A stretch of 5,306 bases of DNA from Bacillota bacterium (GTDB taxonomy: Bacteria; Bacillota; Bacilli; Thermoactinomycetales; DSM-44946), in the NCBI GenBank assembly GCA_021793745.1, contig JAJYSD010000129.1, positions 1-5,306 on the forward strand, given 5' to 3'. How positions within the stretch are numbered: the stretch's first letter is position 1; each line of letters opens with the position of its first letter. The position numbers and the translations under genes were made by a program. Of this stretch, positions 1-5,306 are shown piece after piece. The notes under the pieces were generated by a model that had not been told where the DNA came from, made no database searches, and saw nothing but the letters and a program-made list of their open reading frames with translations.

Positions 1-907
1 GGTCCGAATCGTCGAAGTGGGACTCCGCGATGGACTGCAGAACGAATCGGCCATACTGCCGACGGAAGTGAAGCGGGAAATCGCCGAGGGGTTGATCGCC
101 GCCGGCGTGCGGGATATCGAAGCGACCTCTTTTGTCCACCCCCGTTGGGTTCCCCAGTTGGCCGACGCTGAGGAGTTGGCCCGACGGCTTCCCCGGGTGG
201 AAGGGGTCCGATATCGGGCGCTGGTTCCCAACCGGAAGGGACTGGAGCGGGCCCTGGACACTCCGATTGACGAGTATGCGGTATTCATGTCGGCCAGCGA
301 AACCCATAACCGAAAAAACATCAACAAGGGCATCGATGAGACGTTTCCGGTACTGGAGGAGGCCGTCCGGCTTGCTCGTTCGCGGGGAAAGCGGGTCCGC
401 GGATATGTGTCGACGGTGTTCGGATGCCCCTATGAAGGGGAAGTTTCCGTCGCTCAGGTAGCCAAGGTGTGTGAACGCCTGTTTGAAATGGGTGTATATG
501 AGATTTCCCTCGGCGATACGATCGGCGTGGCCCATCCGCGGCAAGTGAAGGAAGTGCTCCAGCAGCTGTTGAAGCAGTTTCCCGCCGACCGGTTGGCGGG
601 GCATTTCCACGACACCCGGGGGACCGCCCTGGTGAACGCCTATGTCGCCCTGGAGCTGGGCATCACCACCCTGGACAGCTCCTTCGGCGGTCTGGGGGGT
701 TGTCCCTACGCCCCCGGCGCCGCCGGGAATGTGGCCACGGAGGACCTGGTCTACATGTTGGAGGGCATGGGCGTGTCGACGGGGATCCGTTTGGACGCCC
801 TGTGCCGGGTCAGCGCCCGGGTTCAGCAGCGGATCGGCCGCAGGCTTCCGTCCAAGGTGTTGCAGAGCACCCTATCAAGCCCGCGGGAAAGGGGAGACGA
901 AGGATGA
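1..907 (+). CDS. yngG: Hydroxymethylglutaryl-CoA lyase, 5'-truncated by window edge
   Basis: A cytoplasmic lyase that cleaves (S)-3-hydroxy-3-methylglutaryl-CoA to acetyl-CoA and acetoacetate, the last step of leucine degradation. The reading frame is open from base 2 (base 1 ends the previous codon), so the true start lies upstream. The GTG at 17 is an internal Val inside the conserved IVEVG strand, not a start. About 301 residues are visible, so only a few are missing compared with the usual ~300. Family residues seen: the Arg-Asp pair of RDGLQNE (26-31), Glu of IEATSF (119-121), the two metal-binding His of GHFHDT (602-604, 608-610), the active-site Cys of GGLGGCPY (701-703) and Asn of GAAGN (728-730). 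GCPYEG and GDTIG are also present. The usual PRDG is LRDG here. Its stop overlaps the hydratase start by 4 bases (ATGA), which suggests translational coupling. The assignment is firm; bacterial names include mvaB and yngG. Confidence 0.95.
   Translation, partial: VRIVEVGLRDGLQNESAILPTEVKREIAEGLIAAGVRDIEATSFVHPRWVPQLADAEELARRLPRVEGVRYRALVPNRKGLERALDTPIDEYAVFMSASETHNRKNINKGIDETFPVLEEAVRLARSRGKRVRGYVSTVFGCPYEGEVSVAQVAKVCERLFEMGVYEISLGDTIGVAHPRQVKEVLQQLLKQFPADRLAGHFHDTRGTALVNAYVALELGITTLDSSFGGLGGCPYAPGAAGNVATEDLVYMLEGMGVSTGIRLDALCRVSARVQQRIGRRLPSKVLQSTLSSPRERGDEG
889..896 (+). promoter_or_regulatory. Ribosome binding site for the hydratase
   Basis: AAGGGGAG lies 7 bases before the ATG at 904, inside the last codons of the lyase gene. 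It favours ATG 904 over the in-frame upstream GTG at 700, which would lie entirely within the lyase coding sequence and add 68 residues unrelated to the family. Confidence 0.75.
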
Positions 908-1680
908 ACGAGGTGGAATGGGAGCGGATGGAGGGCATTTCCGTCATCACCCTGAACCGCCCCGAGGTTTACAACGCGTTAAATTTTGCGACGTTGAAGG
1001 AACTGATGAAGATCGTGGAGGAATTGACCCATTCCAAAGCCACGCGGGCGGTGATCATCACGGGTGCGGGGGAAAAGGCTTTCTGTTCCGGGGCGGACCT
1101 GAAGGAGCGGCGCACCTTTACGGAGGATCAGGTTCGACGATACATCCATCTGATCCGTGAAACCTTCACGGCGATCGAACGACTGCCCCGGCCGGTGATC
1201 GCCGCCGTAAACGGTGTCGCCCTGGGCGGCGGGATGGAGCTGGCCTTGGCCTGCGATCTGAGGCTGGCGGATGAGCGGGCGGTTTTCGGGTTGACGGAGA
1301 CTTCCCTGGGAATTATCCCGGGAGCCGGGGGGACGCAGCGCCTGCCCCGGATTGTCGGAAAGTCCATGGCGAAGGAGCTGATTTTTACCGCTCGCCGAAT
1401 CGATGCCGCCGAAGCGGAGAGGATCGGCCTGGTCAATCATGTGGTATCCAAGGGTGAGGTGTTGGATGCCGCCCTCGAAATGGCGGAGATGATCAATGAA
1501 AACGCCCCCTTGGCCCTGGCCCAGGCCAAGTTCGCCATCGATTACGGGATGGAAGCGGATCTGGCCACCGGCTTGATGATCGAGACCAAGGCCTACGAGG
1601 CTCTGATTCCCACCAAGGATCGCCTGGAAGGCCTGGAGGCCTTCAAGGAAAAGCGGAAACCCATCTACCGGGGGGAATGA
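904..1680 (+). CDS. yngF: Enoyl-CoA hydratase, probable methylglutaconyl-CoA hydratase
   Basis: A 258-residue crotonase-fold enzyme, the normal length for the family, expected to add water across the double bond of an enoyl-CoA in the cytoplasm. The CoA and oxyanion-hole segment AFCSGADLKER is at residues 59-69 and the second oxyanion segment GVALGGGMELALACD at 104-118. Both catalytic glutamates of true hydratases are present: Glu112 and Glu132 (in LTETSLGIIPGAGGTQRLPR, 130-149), matching Glu144 and Glu164 of rat mitochondrial enoyl-CoA hydratase. The Lys-Glu-Arg after the oxyanion loop and the SMAKELIF block (154-161) resemble human AUH and bacterial methylglutaconyl-CoA hydratases. Lying between HMG-CoA lyase and a carboxyltransferase, it most likely hydrates 3-methylglutaconyl-CoA to HMG-CoA. 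A general short-chain enoyl-CoA hydratase is the alternative. ATG 904 is chosen for its ribosome site and the ATGA overlap. Confidence 0.93.
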   Translation: MNEVEWERMEGISVITLNRPEVYNALNFATLKELMKIVEELTHSKATRAVIITGAGEKAFCSGADLKERRTFTEDQVRRYIHLIRETFTAIERLPRPVIAAVNGVALGGGMELALACDLRLADERAVFGLTETSLGIIPGAGGTQRLPRIVGKSMAKELIFTARRIDAAEAERIGLVNHVVSKGEVLDAALEMAEMINENAPLALAQAKFAIDYGMEADLATGLMIETKAYEALIPTKDRLEGLEAFKEKRKPIYRGE

Positions 1681-1687
1681 CGGAACG

Positions 1688-1695
1688 AGGAGGGG
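1688..1695 (+). promoter_or_regulatory. Strong ribosome binding site for the carboxyltransferase
   Basis: AGGAGGGG sits in the 19-base gap after the hydratase stop. The AGGAGG core ends 6 bases before ATG 1700. This fixes the start at 1700 and suggests efficient translation of the carboxylase subunit. Confidence 0.85.
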
Positions 1696-1699
1696 AACC

Positions 1700-3235
1700 A
1701 TGCAAGAATCCACGATCAAAAAATGGGAGGAGCAGACCGAGAGGATCAAGCGGGGCGGTGCTCCGAAATACCATGAGAAGTTGGAGAAACAGAACAAGCT
1801 GTTTGTCCGGCGCCGATTGGAGCTCCTCTTCGATGGGGATGTGGAATGGGAGGACGGGTTGTTTGCCAATGCCCTGGCCGACGGCCTCCCCGCGGACGGG
1901 GTGGTGACGGGGATCGGGCGCATCAACGGCCGTCCGGTCTGCGTCATGGCCAACGATTCCACGGTGAAGGCCGGATCCTGGGGAGCGCGCACCGTCGAAA
2001 AGATTATCCGCATTCAGGAAACGGCGGAGCGTTTGCGCATCCCGATCATTTATATGGTGGATTCCGCCGGTGCCCGCATCACGGATCAGGTGGAGATGTT
2101 TCCGGGTCGCCGCGGAGCGGGGCGCATTTTTTACAACCAGGTGAAGCTATCGGGGATGGTTCCCCAGGTATGCGTCCTGTTTGGCCCCTCTGCTGCCGGC
2201 GGCGCCTATATTCCGGCCTTCTGCGACGTGGTGATCATGGTGGACAAAAACGCCAGCATGTATCTCGGCTCCCCGCGGATGGCGGAGATGGTGATCGGCG
2301 AAAAAGTGAGCCTGGAGGAAATGGGCGGGGCGCGCATGCATTGCAGTGTCAGCGGGTGCGGCGACTTTTTGGCGAAAAACGAGGAGGAAGCGATCTCCCT
2401 GGCCCGCCGGTATCTCTCCTATTTCCCGGCGAACTATGCGGAAAAGCCCCCGGTGGAGCCGGGGAAGAGCCCCGCCGCTTCGGCGCGCAAAATATCGGAG
2501 ATCGTGCCGGACCATCAAAACGTCCCCTTTGACATGCTGCAGGTCATCGAGGCGATCGTGGACGAGGGTTCCTTTTTCGAGGTGAAGAAGCTCTTCGCCC
2601 GGGAACTGATCACGGGGCTTGCCCGTTTGAACGGGCGACCCGTGGGCATCATCGCCAACCAGTCGAAGGTGAAGGGCGGGGTGCTGTTCGTCGACTCCGC
2701 CGACAAGGCGGCCCGGTTCATCACCCTGTGCGACGCCTTCCACATCCCCCTGCTGTTCCTGGCCGATGTGCCGGGCTTCATGATCGGCACCCAGGTGGAG
2801 CGGGCGGGAATCATCCGGCACGGGGCGAAGATGATCGCTGCCATGTCGGAGGCGACGGTTCCCAAAATCTCGGTGATCGTCCGCAAGGCCTACGGTGCCG
2901 GATTGTACGCCATGGCCGGCCCGGCCTTTGAGCCGGATTGTTGCCTCGCCCTTCCCACCGCCCAGATCGCGGTGATGGGGCCGGAAGCGGCCGTGAACGC
3001 GGTGTACAGGAACAAAATCGAGGAGTTGTCCGAACCGGAGCGCACGAAATTTGTGATGGAGAAGCGGGAAGAATATCAGAAGGATATTGACATCTATCGC
3101 TTGGCCCATGAGCTGATCGTCGATGACATCGTCCACCCGGATCGGCTGCGCGAGGAGTTGATCCTTCGGTTCGAGGCCTATTCCAGCAAGCAGAAAGTCT
3201 TCAGTGAGCGGAAGCACCCGGTTTATCCGGTCTAA
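1700..3235 (+). CDS. yngE: Acyl-CoA carboxylase beta subunit (carboxyltransferase), methylcrotonyl-CoA type likely
   Basis: A 511-residue carboxyltransferase that moves CO2 from carboxybiotin to an acyl-CoA; it needs a biotin carboxylase and biotin carrier, neither encoded here. Two crotonase-like halves are visible. The N-terminal half (~30-245) carries DSAGARITDQ (121-130), GRIFYNQ (141-147) and the first oxyanion glycines in AAGGAY (165-170), then GGARMHCSVSGCGD (209-222). The C-terminal half (~265-495) carries GGVLFVDSADKAARF (326-340), DVPGFMIGTQVERAGIIRHG (356-375) and the second oxyanion segment AYGAGLYAMAG (397-407). HCxxSG and YGAGxYxM are the forms seen in methylcrotonyl-CoA carboxylases; propionyl-CoA enzymes usually have AYGGAYDVM. 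Length and sequence resemble B. subtilis YngE throughout, including the SERKHPVYPV end. It is last in the operon, 19 bases after the hydratase and followed by a terminator. Substrate is inferred from motifs and neighbours; another branched acyl-CoA remains possible. Confidence 0.94.
   Translation: MQESTIKKWEEQTERIKRGGAPKYHEKLEKQNKLFVRRRLELLFDGDVEWEDGLFANALADGLPADGVVTGIGRINGRPVCVMANDSTVKAGSWGARTVEKIIRIQETAERLRIPIIYMVDSAGARITDQVEMFPGRRGAGRIFYNQVKLSGMVPQVCVLFGPSAAGGAYIPAFCDVVIMVDKNASMYLGSPRMAEMVIGEKVSLEEMGGARMHCSVSGCGDFLAKNEEEAISLARRYLSYFPANYAEKPPVEPGKSPAASARKISEIVPDHQNVPFDMLQVIEAIVDEGSFFEVKKLFARELITGLARLNGRPVGIIANQSKVKGGVLFVDSADKAARFITLCDAFHIPLLFLADVPGFMIGTQVERAGIIRHGAKMIAAMSEATVPKISVIVRKAYGAGLYAMAGPAFEPDCCLALPTAQIAVMGPEAAVNAVYRNKIEELSEPERTKFVMEKREEYQKDIDIYRLAHELIVDDIVHPDRLREELILRFEAYSSKQKVFSERKHPVYPV
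2611..2644 (+). repeat. Nested inverted repeat inside the carboxyltransferase gene
   Basis: An inner arm pair GCCCGTT (2621-2627) and AACGGGC (2630-2636) has a 2-base centre. It is flanked by an outer pair CACGGG (2611-2616) and CCCGTG (2639-2644), separated from the inner stem by 4 and 2 unpaired bases. The RNA could fold into a two-tier hairpin. There is no T-run after it, so it is not a terminator. In a GC-rich gene coding for the conserved ITGLARLNGRPVG stretch it may well be chance. Confidence 0.45.
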
Positions 3236-3275
3236 CCAGTCTTTCGATCCCGATGGATTCTGATTCACAGGATTT

Positions 3276-3304
3276 GGAGCCGCCAGCGGCTCCCTTTTCT
3301 TGTT
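3276..3304 (+). terminator. Intrinsic (Rho-independent) terminator after the acyl-CoA operon
   Basis: Perfect arms GGAGCCGC (3276-3283) and GCGGCTCC (3286-3293) flank a 2-base centre, giving at least 7 GC-rich pairs with a 4-base loop. They are followed at once by the T-rich tract CTTTTCTTGTT (3294-3304). It begins 40 bases after the carboxyltransferase stop, the expected place for an operon end. Because panE starts only 31 bases after it, the hairpin could also act as an attenuator for the downstream genes. Confidence 0.88.
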
Positions 3305-3321
3305 CCACGGGAGGGGAAAAC

Positions 3322-3327
3322 GGAGGG
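3322..3327 (+). promoter_or_regulatory. Ribosome binding site for panE
   Basis: GGAGGG lies 7 bases before ATG 3335. A second purine-rich run (GGGAGGGGAAAA, 3309-3320) lies too far from the ATG to be the main site. It supports the ATG at 3335, which begins directly with the Rossmann-fold strand LSIAVWGGG. Confidence 0.8.
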
Positions 3328-3334
3328 ATTCAGG

Positions 3335-4306
3335 ATGCTCAGCATCGCCGTATGGGGGGGAGGTTCCCTCGGATTGTTGTGGGCCGCCAGGCTTGCCCGC
3401 ATATTTCCGGAGACGGTGCTCCTGGTCCGAACCGAGGAGCAGCGGGACTGGATTCGGGAAAAGGGGATTCGCCTCACCGATCTTGCGGGGAAGGAGGAGA
3501 GGATCCCCGTCCATGTCCGGTGGATCGGGGAGGTGGGGGATGAAGCCTTCGACTGCCTGTTGATCATGGTGAAGCAAAGGCATCTGCCCGGGGTGGCGGA
3601 AGCCCTGGCCGCCTTTTCCCGACTTCCTGCGCTGGCGGTCCTGTGGCAGAACGGGTTGGGGCAGGAGGAGGCCTTTGAGTCCCTTTTTCCTCCGGGAGTG
3701 CTTTGCGGAGCCGTCACCACGGAAGGGGCTTATCGGGAGGGGCCGGGGGAAGTGCGCCATACGGGAGGGGGCCAAACGTGGATCGGCCCCTTTGCATCGG
3801 GGGCTGTCCGCTCTGAAGTCGCAGCCCGGTTCCTGGCTCCCTTGAGGGACGAGGGGGTCCGGATCGAATGGGAAAGCCCGATTGTCCGAAGAATATGGGA
3901 AAAGGTGATGGTCAACTGTGCAATCAACCCCCTCACCGCCTTGCTCCGCATCCGGAATGGCGAGCTGCTCCGGAGCGATGAGGCCCTTTCGCTGATGGAA
4001 TCGGTCGTGGAAGAGGCGGTATCGGTAGCCCGCGCCGAGGGAGTCGGGTTGGAGGCGGATGCGGTGTTGAAGCGGGTGGTCGAGGTCTGCCGGAGGACGG
4101 CTGAGAACCGTTCGTCCATGCTCCAGGATGTGGAACGGGGGCAGCGGACCGAAATCGACTGGATCAACGGCGAAGTAGTCCGGCGAGGGACGCGGGCGGG
4201 GATCGAAACGCCGGTAAACCGCACACTGGTTCGGTTGATCCGCCTGCTGGAGGTGCGCTGTTCGCCGGACAGCGGACCCACGGATGGCAGGCTTCCGTCC
4301 CGGTGA
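3335..4306 (+). CDS. panE: 2-dehydropantoate 2-reductase (ketopantoate reductase family)
   Basis: A 323-residue cytoplasmic reductase that would use NADPH to convert 2-dehydropantoate to pantoate for pantothenate and CoA synthesis. The N-terminal Rossmann domain has GGGSLG (8-13) and Arg32 after the second strand, where NADP-preferring members keep an arginine. Next come MVKQ (78-81) and WQNGLG (104-109), the family's conserved Asn region. The C-terminal helical domain has WEKVMVNCAINPLTAL (188-203), with Lys190 as likely catalytic lysine, then SSMLQDVERGQRTEIDWING (260-279), with Glu273 matching the substrate-binding acid. Length is typical, with a short polar tail after residue 308. It stands alone between a terminator and a transporter gene, without panB or panC nearby. 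Some genomes carry several paralogues of this family acting on other 2-keto acids, so the exact substrate is less certain than the fold. Confidence 0.88.
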   Translation: MLSIAVWGGGSLGLLWAARLARIFPETVLLVRTEEQRDWIREKGIRLTDLAGKEERIPVHVRWIGEVGDEAFDCLLIMVKQRHLPGVAEALAAFSRLPALAVLWQNGLGQEEAFESLFPPGVLCGAVTTEGAYREGPGEVRHTGGGQTWIGPFASGAVRSEVAARFLAPLRDEGVRIEWESPIVRRIWEKVMVNCAINPLTALLRIRNGELLRSDEALSLMESVVEEAVSVARAEGVGLEADAVLKRVVEVCRRTAENRSSMLQDVERGQRTEIDWINGEVVRRGTRAGIETPVNRTLVRLIRLLEVRCSPDSGPTDGRLPSR

Positions 4307-4340
4307 GCGCCCCCGAACCGAATCCAGCGGAGAAGGGCGC
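4307..4340 (+). repeat. Short inverted repeat between panE and the transporter gene
   Basis: GCGCCC (4307-4312), right after the panE stop, and GGGCGC (4335-4340) are perfect complements separated by 22 bases. The right arm directly touches the ribosome site of the next gene. No T-run follows, so it is not a terminator. It could form a weak structure near the start of the transporter message, but with only 6 pairs and a long loop this may be chance. Confidence 0.35.
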
Positions 4341-4349
4341 GGAGGTGAT
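4341..4349 (+). promoter_or_regulatory. Strong ribosome binding site for the transporter gene
   Basis: GGAGGTGAT is a 9-base match to the complement of the 3' end of bacterial 16S rRNA. It ends 6 bases before ATG 4356 and fixes that start. It is the longest such match in the window. Confidence 0.9.
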
Positions 4350-4355
4350 TTAAGG

Positions 4356-5306
4356 ATGTCAAGGGGGAAGGGGCACGTCGAACCCTTCGTTATCGCCATT
4401 TTTTTCATCGCCTTGGATATCGCCCTGATGGCGCCTCTGCTTGTAACGCTGTCGCAGCATTTCGCGATCACCCATCGCTGGGCCTCATGGGTGATCGCTC
4501 TCTACTTGGCGGTGTTTTCCTTTGCTTTGCCCTTTGCGGAAAGCTGGACCCGGCGCATCGATGGCCGACGGCGGTGGGGGATTTCCTTGTCGCTTTTGGC
4601 GCTTGGATCGATTGTGGGGGCGATCGCCCCCGCGTGGATGGTCCTTTTGGCCGGAAGAATGTTGCAGGCGTTGGGAGCAAGCGGGACGGTTCCCCTCCTG
4701 GTTCAAGGCCTCCGGCAGTCCAGGAGGCCGATGCTGGTCCGCGCCCTGGGGAGACTGATGCCCGCTTTGTTGATCCTCGTCCCCCTGCTCTCTTCCTTTC
4801 TCAACCGGCAATGGGGGTGGCGCGCCGTTTTTGTGGCTTTTCTGCCGCCGATCCTCCTTCTCCTCCTCATCGCCCGGCGGCTTCAATCGATCCGGCCGCC
4901 GCGTCCGTCGAAGCTCCAGGGGTTGGAATCGGGGAGCACTTTTTTCTTTCTGGGATCGCTTCTTTTTGCGATGATTGCGGTTACGCGCATGGAAGGGGTC
5001 GCCGGATGGAAGGAGATCCTCCATCCCGAGGTGTTTCCCTTTTGGATTCTTTCCCTCGGATTGGTTGTCCCCCTGGTCATGGTGGAAAAGCGGGTGGAGC
5101 ATCCGCTGTTTATTCCCGATCCGGCAAATCGGGGTTTCATATTTGTACAGATGACGGCAGCCGTTTCGGGAATGAGCCTGATGGTGCCCGTGATCATCCC
5201 GGGATGGATTACCCCGATATTCCCGGATTGGCTGGAAATCGGGGGGATCGGCCTGGCGATCGTGGCCTTGGCGGTGGGTCCCTCCCTTCTTCTCGCCAGG
5301 TGGATC
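4356..5306 (+). CDS. MFS-type membrane transporter, 3'-truncated by window edge
   Basis: The frame is open from ATG 4356 to the last base, giving 317 residues. About ten hydrophobic segments are visible, near 11-33, 44-61, 75-92, 94-115, 130-148, 155-173, 194-210, 226-243, 260-283 and 296-314, in the inner membrane. The pattern fits the major facilitator superfamily, perhaps a 12-14 helix drug:proton antiporter relative: Asp21 in the first helix (LDIALMAPLL), a basic loop between helices 2 and 3 (RRIDGRRR, 66-73) resembling motif A, and GRMLQALGAS (100-109) resembling motif B with Arg101. WGWRAVFVAFLPP (153-165) matches the WR-F-P segment after helix 5. Glu62 stands where motif A normally starts with Gly, and motif C is not recognisable in helix 5. 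The gene starts 49 bases after panE with no terminator between, so co-transcription is plausible. Substrate is unknown, and the missing C-terminus limits certainty. Confidence 0.8.
   Translation, partial: MSRGKGHVEPFVIAIFFIALDIALMAPLLVTLSQHFAITHRWASWVIALYLAVFSFALPFAESWTRRIDGRRRWGISLSLLALGSIVGAIAPAWMVLLAGRMLQALGASGTVPLLVQGLRQSRRPMLVRALGRLMPALLILVPLLSSFLNRQWGWRAVFVAFLPPILLLLLIARRLQSIRPPRPSKLQGLESGSTFFFLGSLLFAMIAVTRMEGVAGWKEILHPEVFPFWILSLGLVVPLVMVEKRVEHPLFIPDPANRGFIFVQMTAAVSGMSLMVPVIIPGWITPIFPDWLEIGGIGLAIVALAVGPSLLLARWI
4464..4498 (+). repeat. Perfect 12-bp inverted repeat inside the transporter gene
   Basis: GCGATCACCCAT (4464-4475) and ATGGGTGATCGC (4487-4498) are exact reverse complements separated by 11 bases. 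They fall 108 bases into the transporter coding sequence and encode residues 37-48, in the loop before helix 2. No T-run follows, so it is not a simple terminator. It could be an RNA hairpin in the early coding region, a dyad site for a DNA-binding protein, or chance. It is the longest perfect inverted repeat I noticed in the window. Confidence 0.7.

Noticed and set aside
17..19. GTG as the start codon of the HMG-CoA lyase
   Set aside because: The codons before it (VRIVE) continue the conserved first strand of the family, so the gene begins upstream of the window.
880..887. CCCGCGGG palindrome near the lyase end
   Set aside because: It is only 8 bases, expected by chance in GC-rich DNA, and has no T-run or partner site.
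700..903. N-terminal extension of the hydratase from an upstream GTG
   Set aside because: The extension overlaps the lyase active-site region, is Arg/Gly-rich and unlike the crotonase family; ATG 904 has a good ribosome site and gives the normal length.
979..2013. A 344-codon minus-strand open frame opposite the hydratase and the carboxyltransferase start
   Set aside because: It is antisense to conserved coding sequence, with shadow-like composition and no recognisable domain.
3236..3275. Possible promoter elements before the terminator (for example TTCACA at 3264-3269)
   Set aside because: No -10-like hexamer lies at a proper distance; the downstream sequence is the GC-rich terminator stem.
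2147..4471. A 774-codon open frame on the minus strand spanning the carboxyltransferase, the terminator, panE and the transporter start
   Set aside because: It lies opposite three well-supported genes, starts at a GTG without a ribosome site, has the His/Arg/Pro/Gly-rich composition of an antisense shadow in GC-rich DNA, and matches no family I recognise.
4485..5102. Minus-strand 205-codon open frame opposite the transporter
   Set aside because: The plus frame codes for clear hydrophobic helices with a strong ribosome site; the opposite frame is Gln/Arg/Pro/Lys-rich and low in complexity.

Overview
The window looks like chromosomal DNA from a GC-rich, Gram-positive, Bacillus-related bacterium (Bacillota). 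Three points support this. Ribosome binding sites are strong and purine-rich (AGGAGGGG, GGAGGG, GGAGGTGAT). Genes are packed on one strand. The order HMG-CoA lyase, enoyl-CoA hydratase, carboxyltransferase matches the yngG-yngF-yngE end of the Bacillus subtilis yng operon. The high GC and many G/C third positions suggest a thermophilic or GC-rich lineage such as Thermoactinomycetaceae, but that is inference and cannot be proved from 5.3 kb.

Region 1 (1-3235) is the 3' part of a leucine/isovalerate-type acyl-CoA degradation operon. It holds a 5'-truncated hydroxymethylglutaryl-CoA lyase (to 907), a complete enoyl-CoA hydratase of the methylglutaconyl-CoA hydratase type (904-1680, 4-base overlap with the lyase), and a complete biotin-dependent acyl-CoA carboxylase beta subunit (1700-3235). 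Together they would carboxylate 3-methylcrotonyl-CoA, hydrate 3-methylglutaconyl-CoA and cleave HMG-CoA to acetyl-CoA and acetoacetate. The biotin carboxylase and biotin carrier needed for the first step are absent here and are expected upstream. A textbook intrinsic terminator (3276-3304) closes the operon.

Region 2 (3335-4306) is a complete ketopantoate reductase-family gene (panE-like), which makes pantoate for pantothenate and CoA. Region 3 (4356 to the window end) is the first 317 codons of an MFS-type membrane transporter that runs off the right edge. It has a recognisable N-terminal MFS half but degenerate signature motifs, and a perfect 12-bp inverted repeat early in its coding sequence.

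No RNA gene, mobile element, CRISPR array or phage feature was seen. All five genes appear intact where they can be seen. The window is mostly ordinary metabolism. The points most worth a second look are the intragenic inverted repeat at 4464-4498, the degenerate MFS motifs, the lack of an obvious promoter for panE after the terminator, and the substrate assignment of the carboxylase and hydratase pair.
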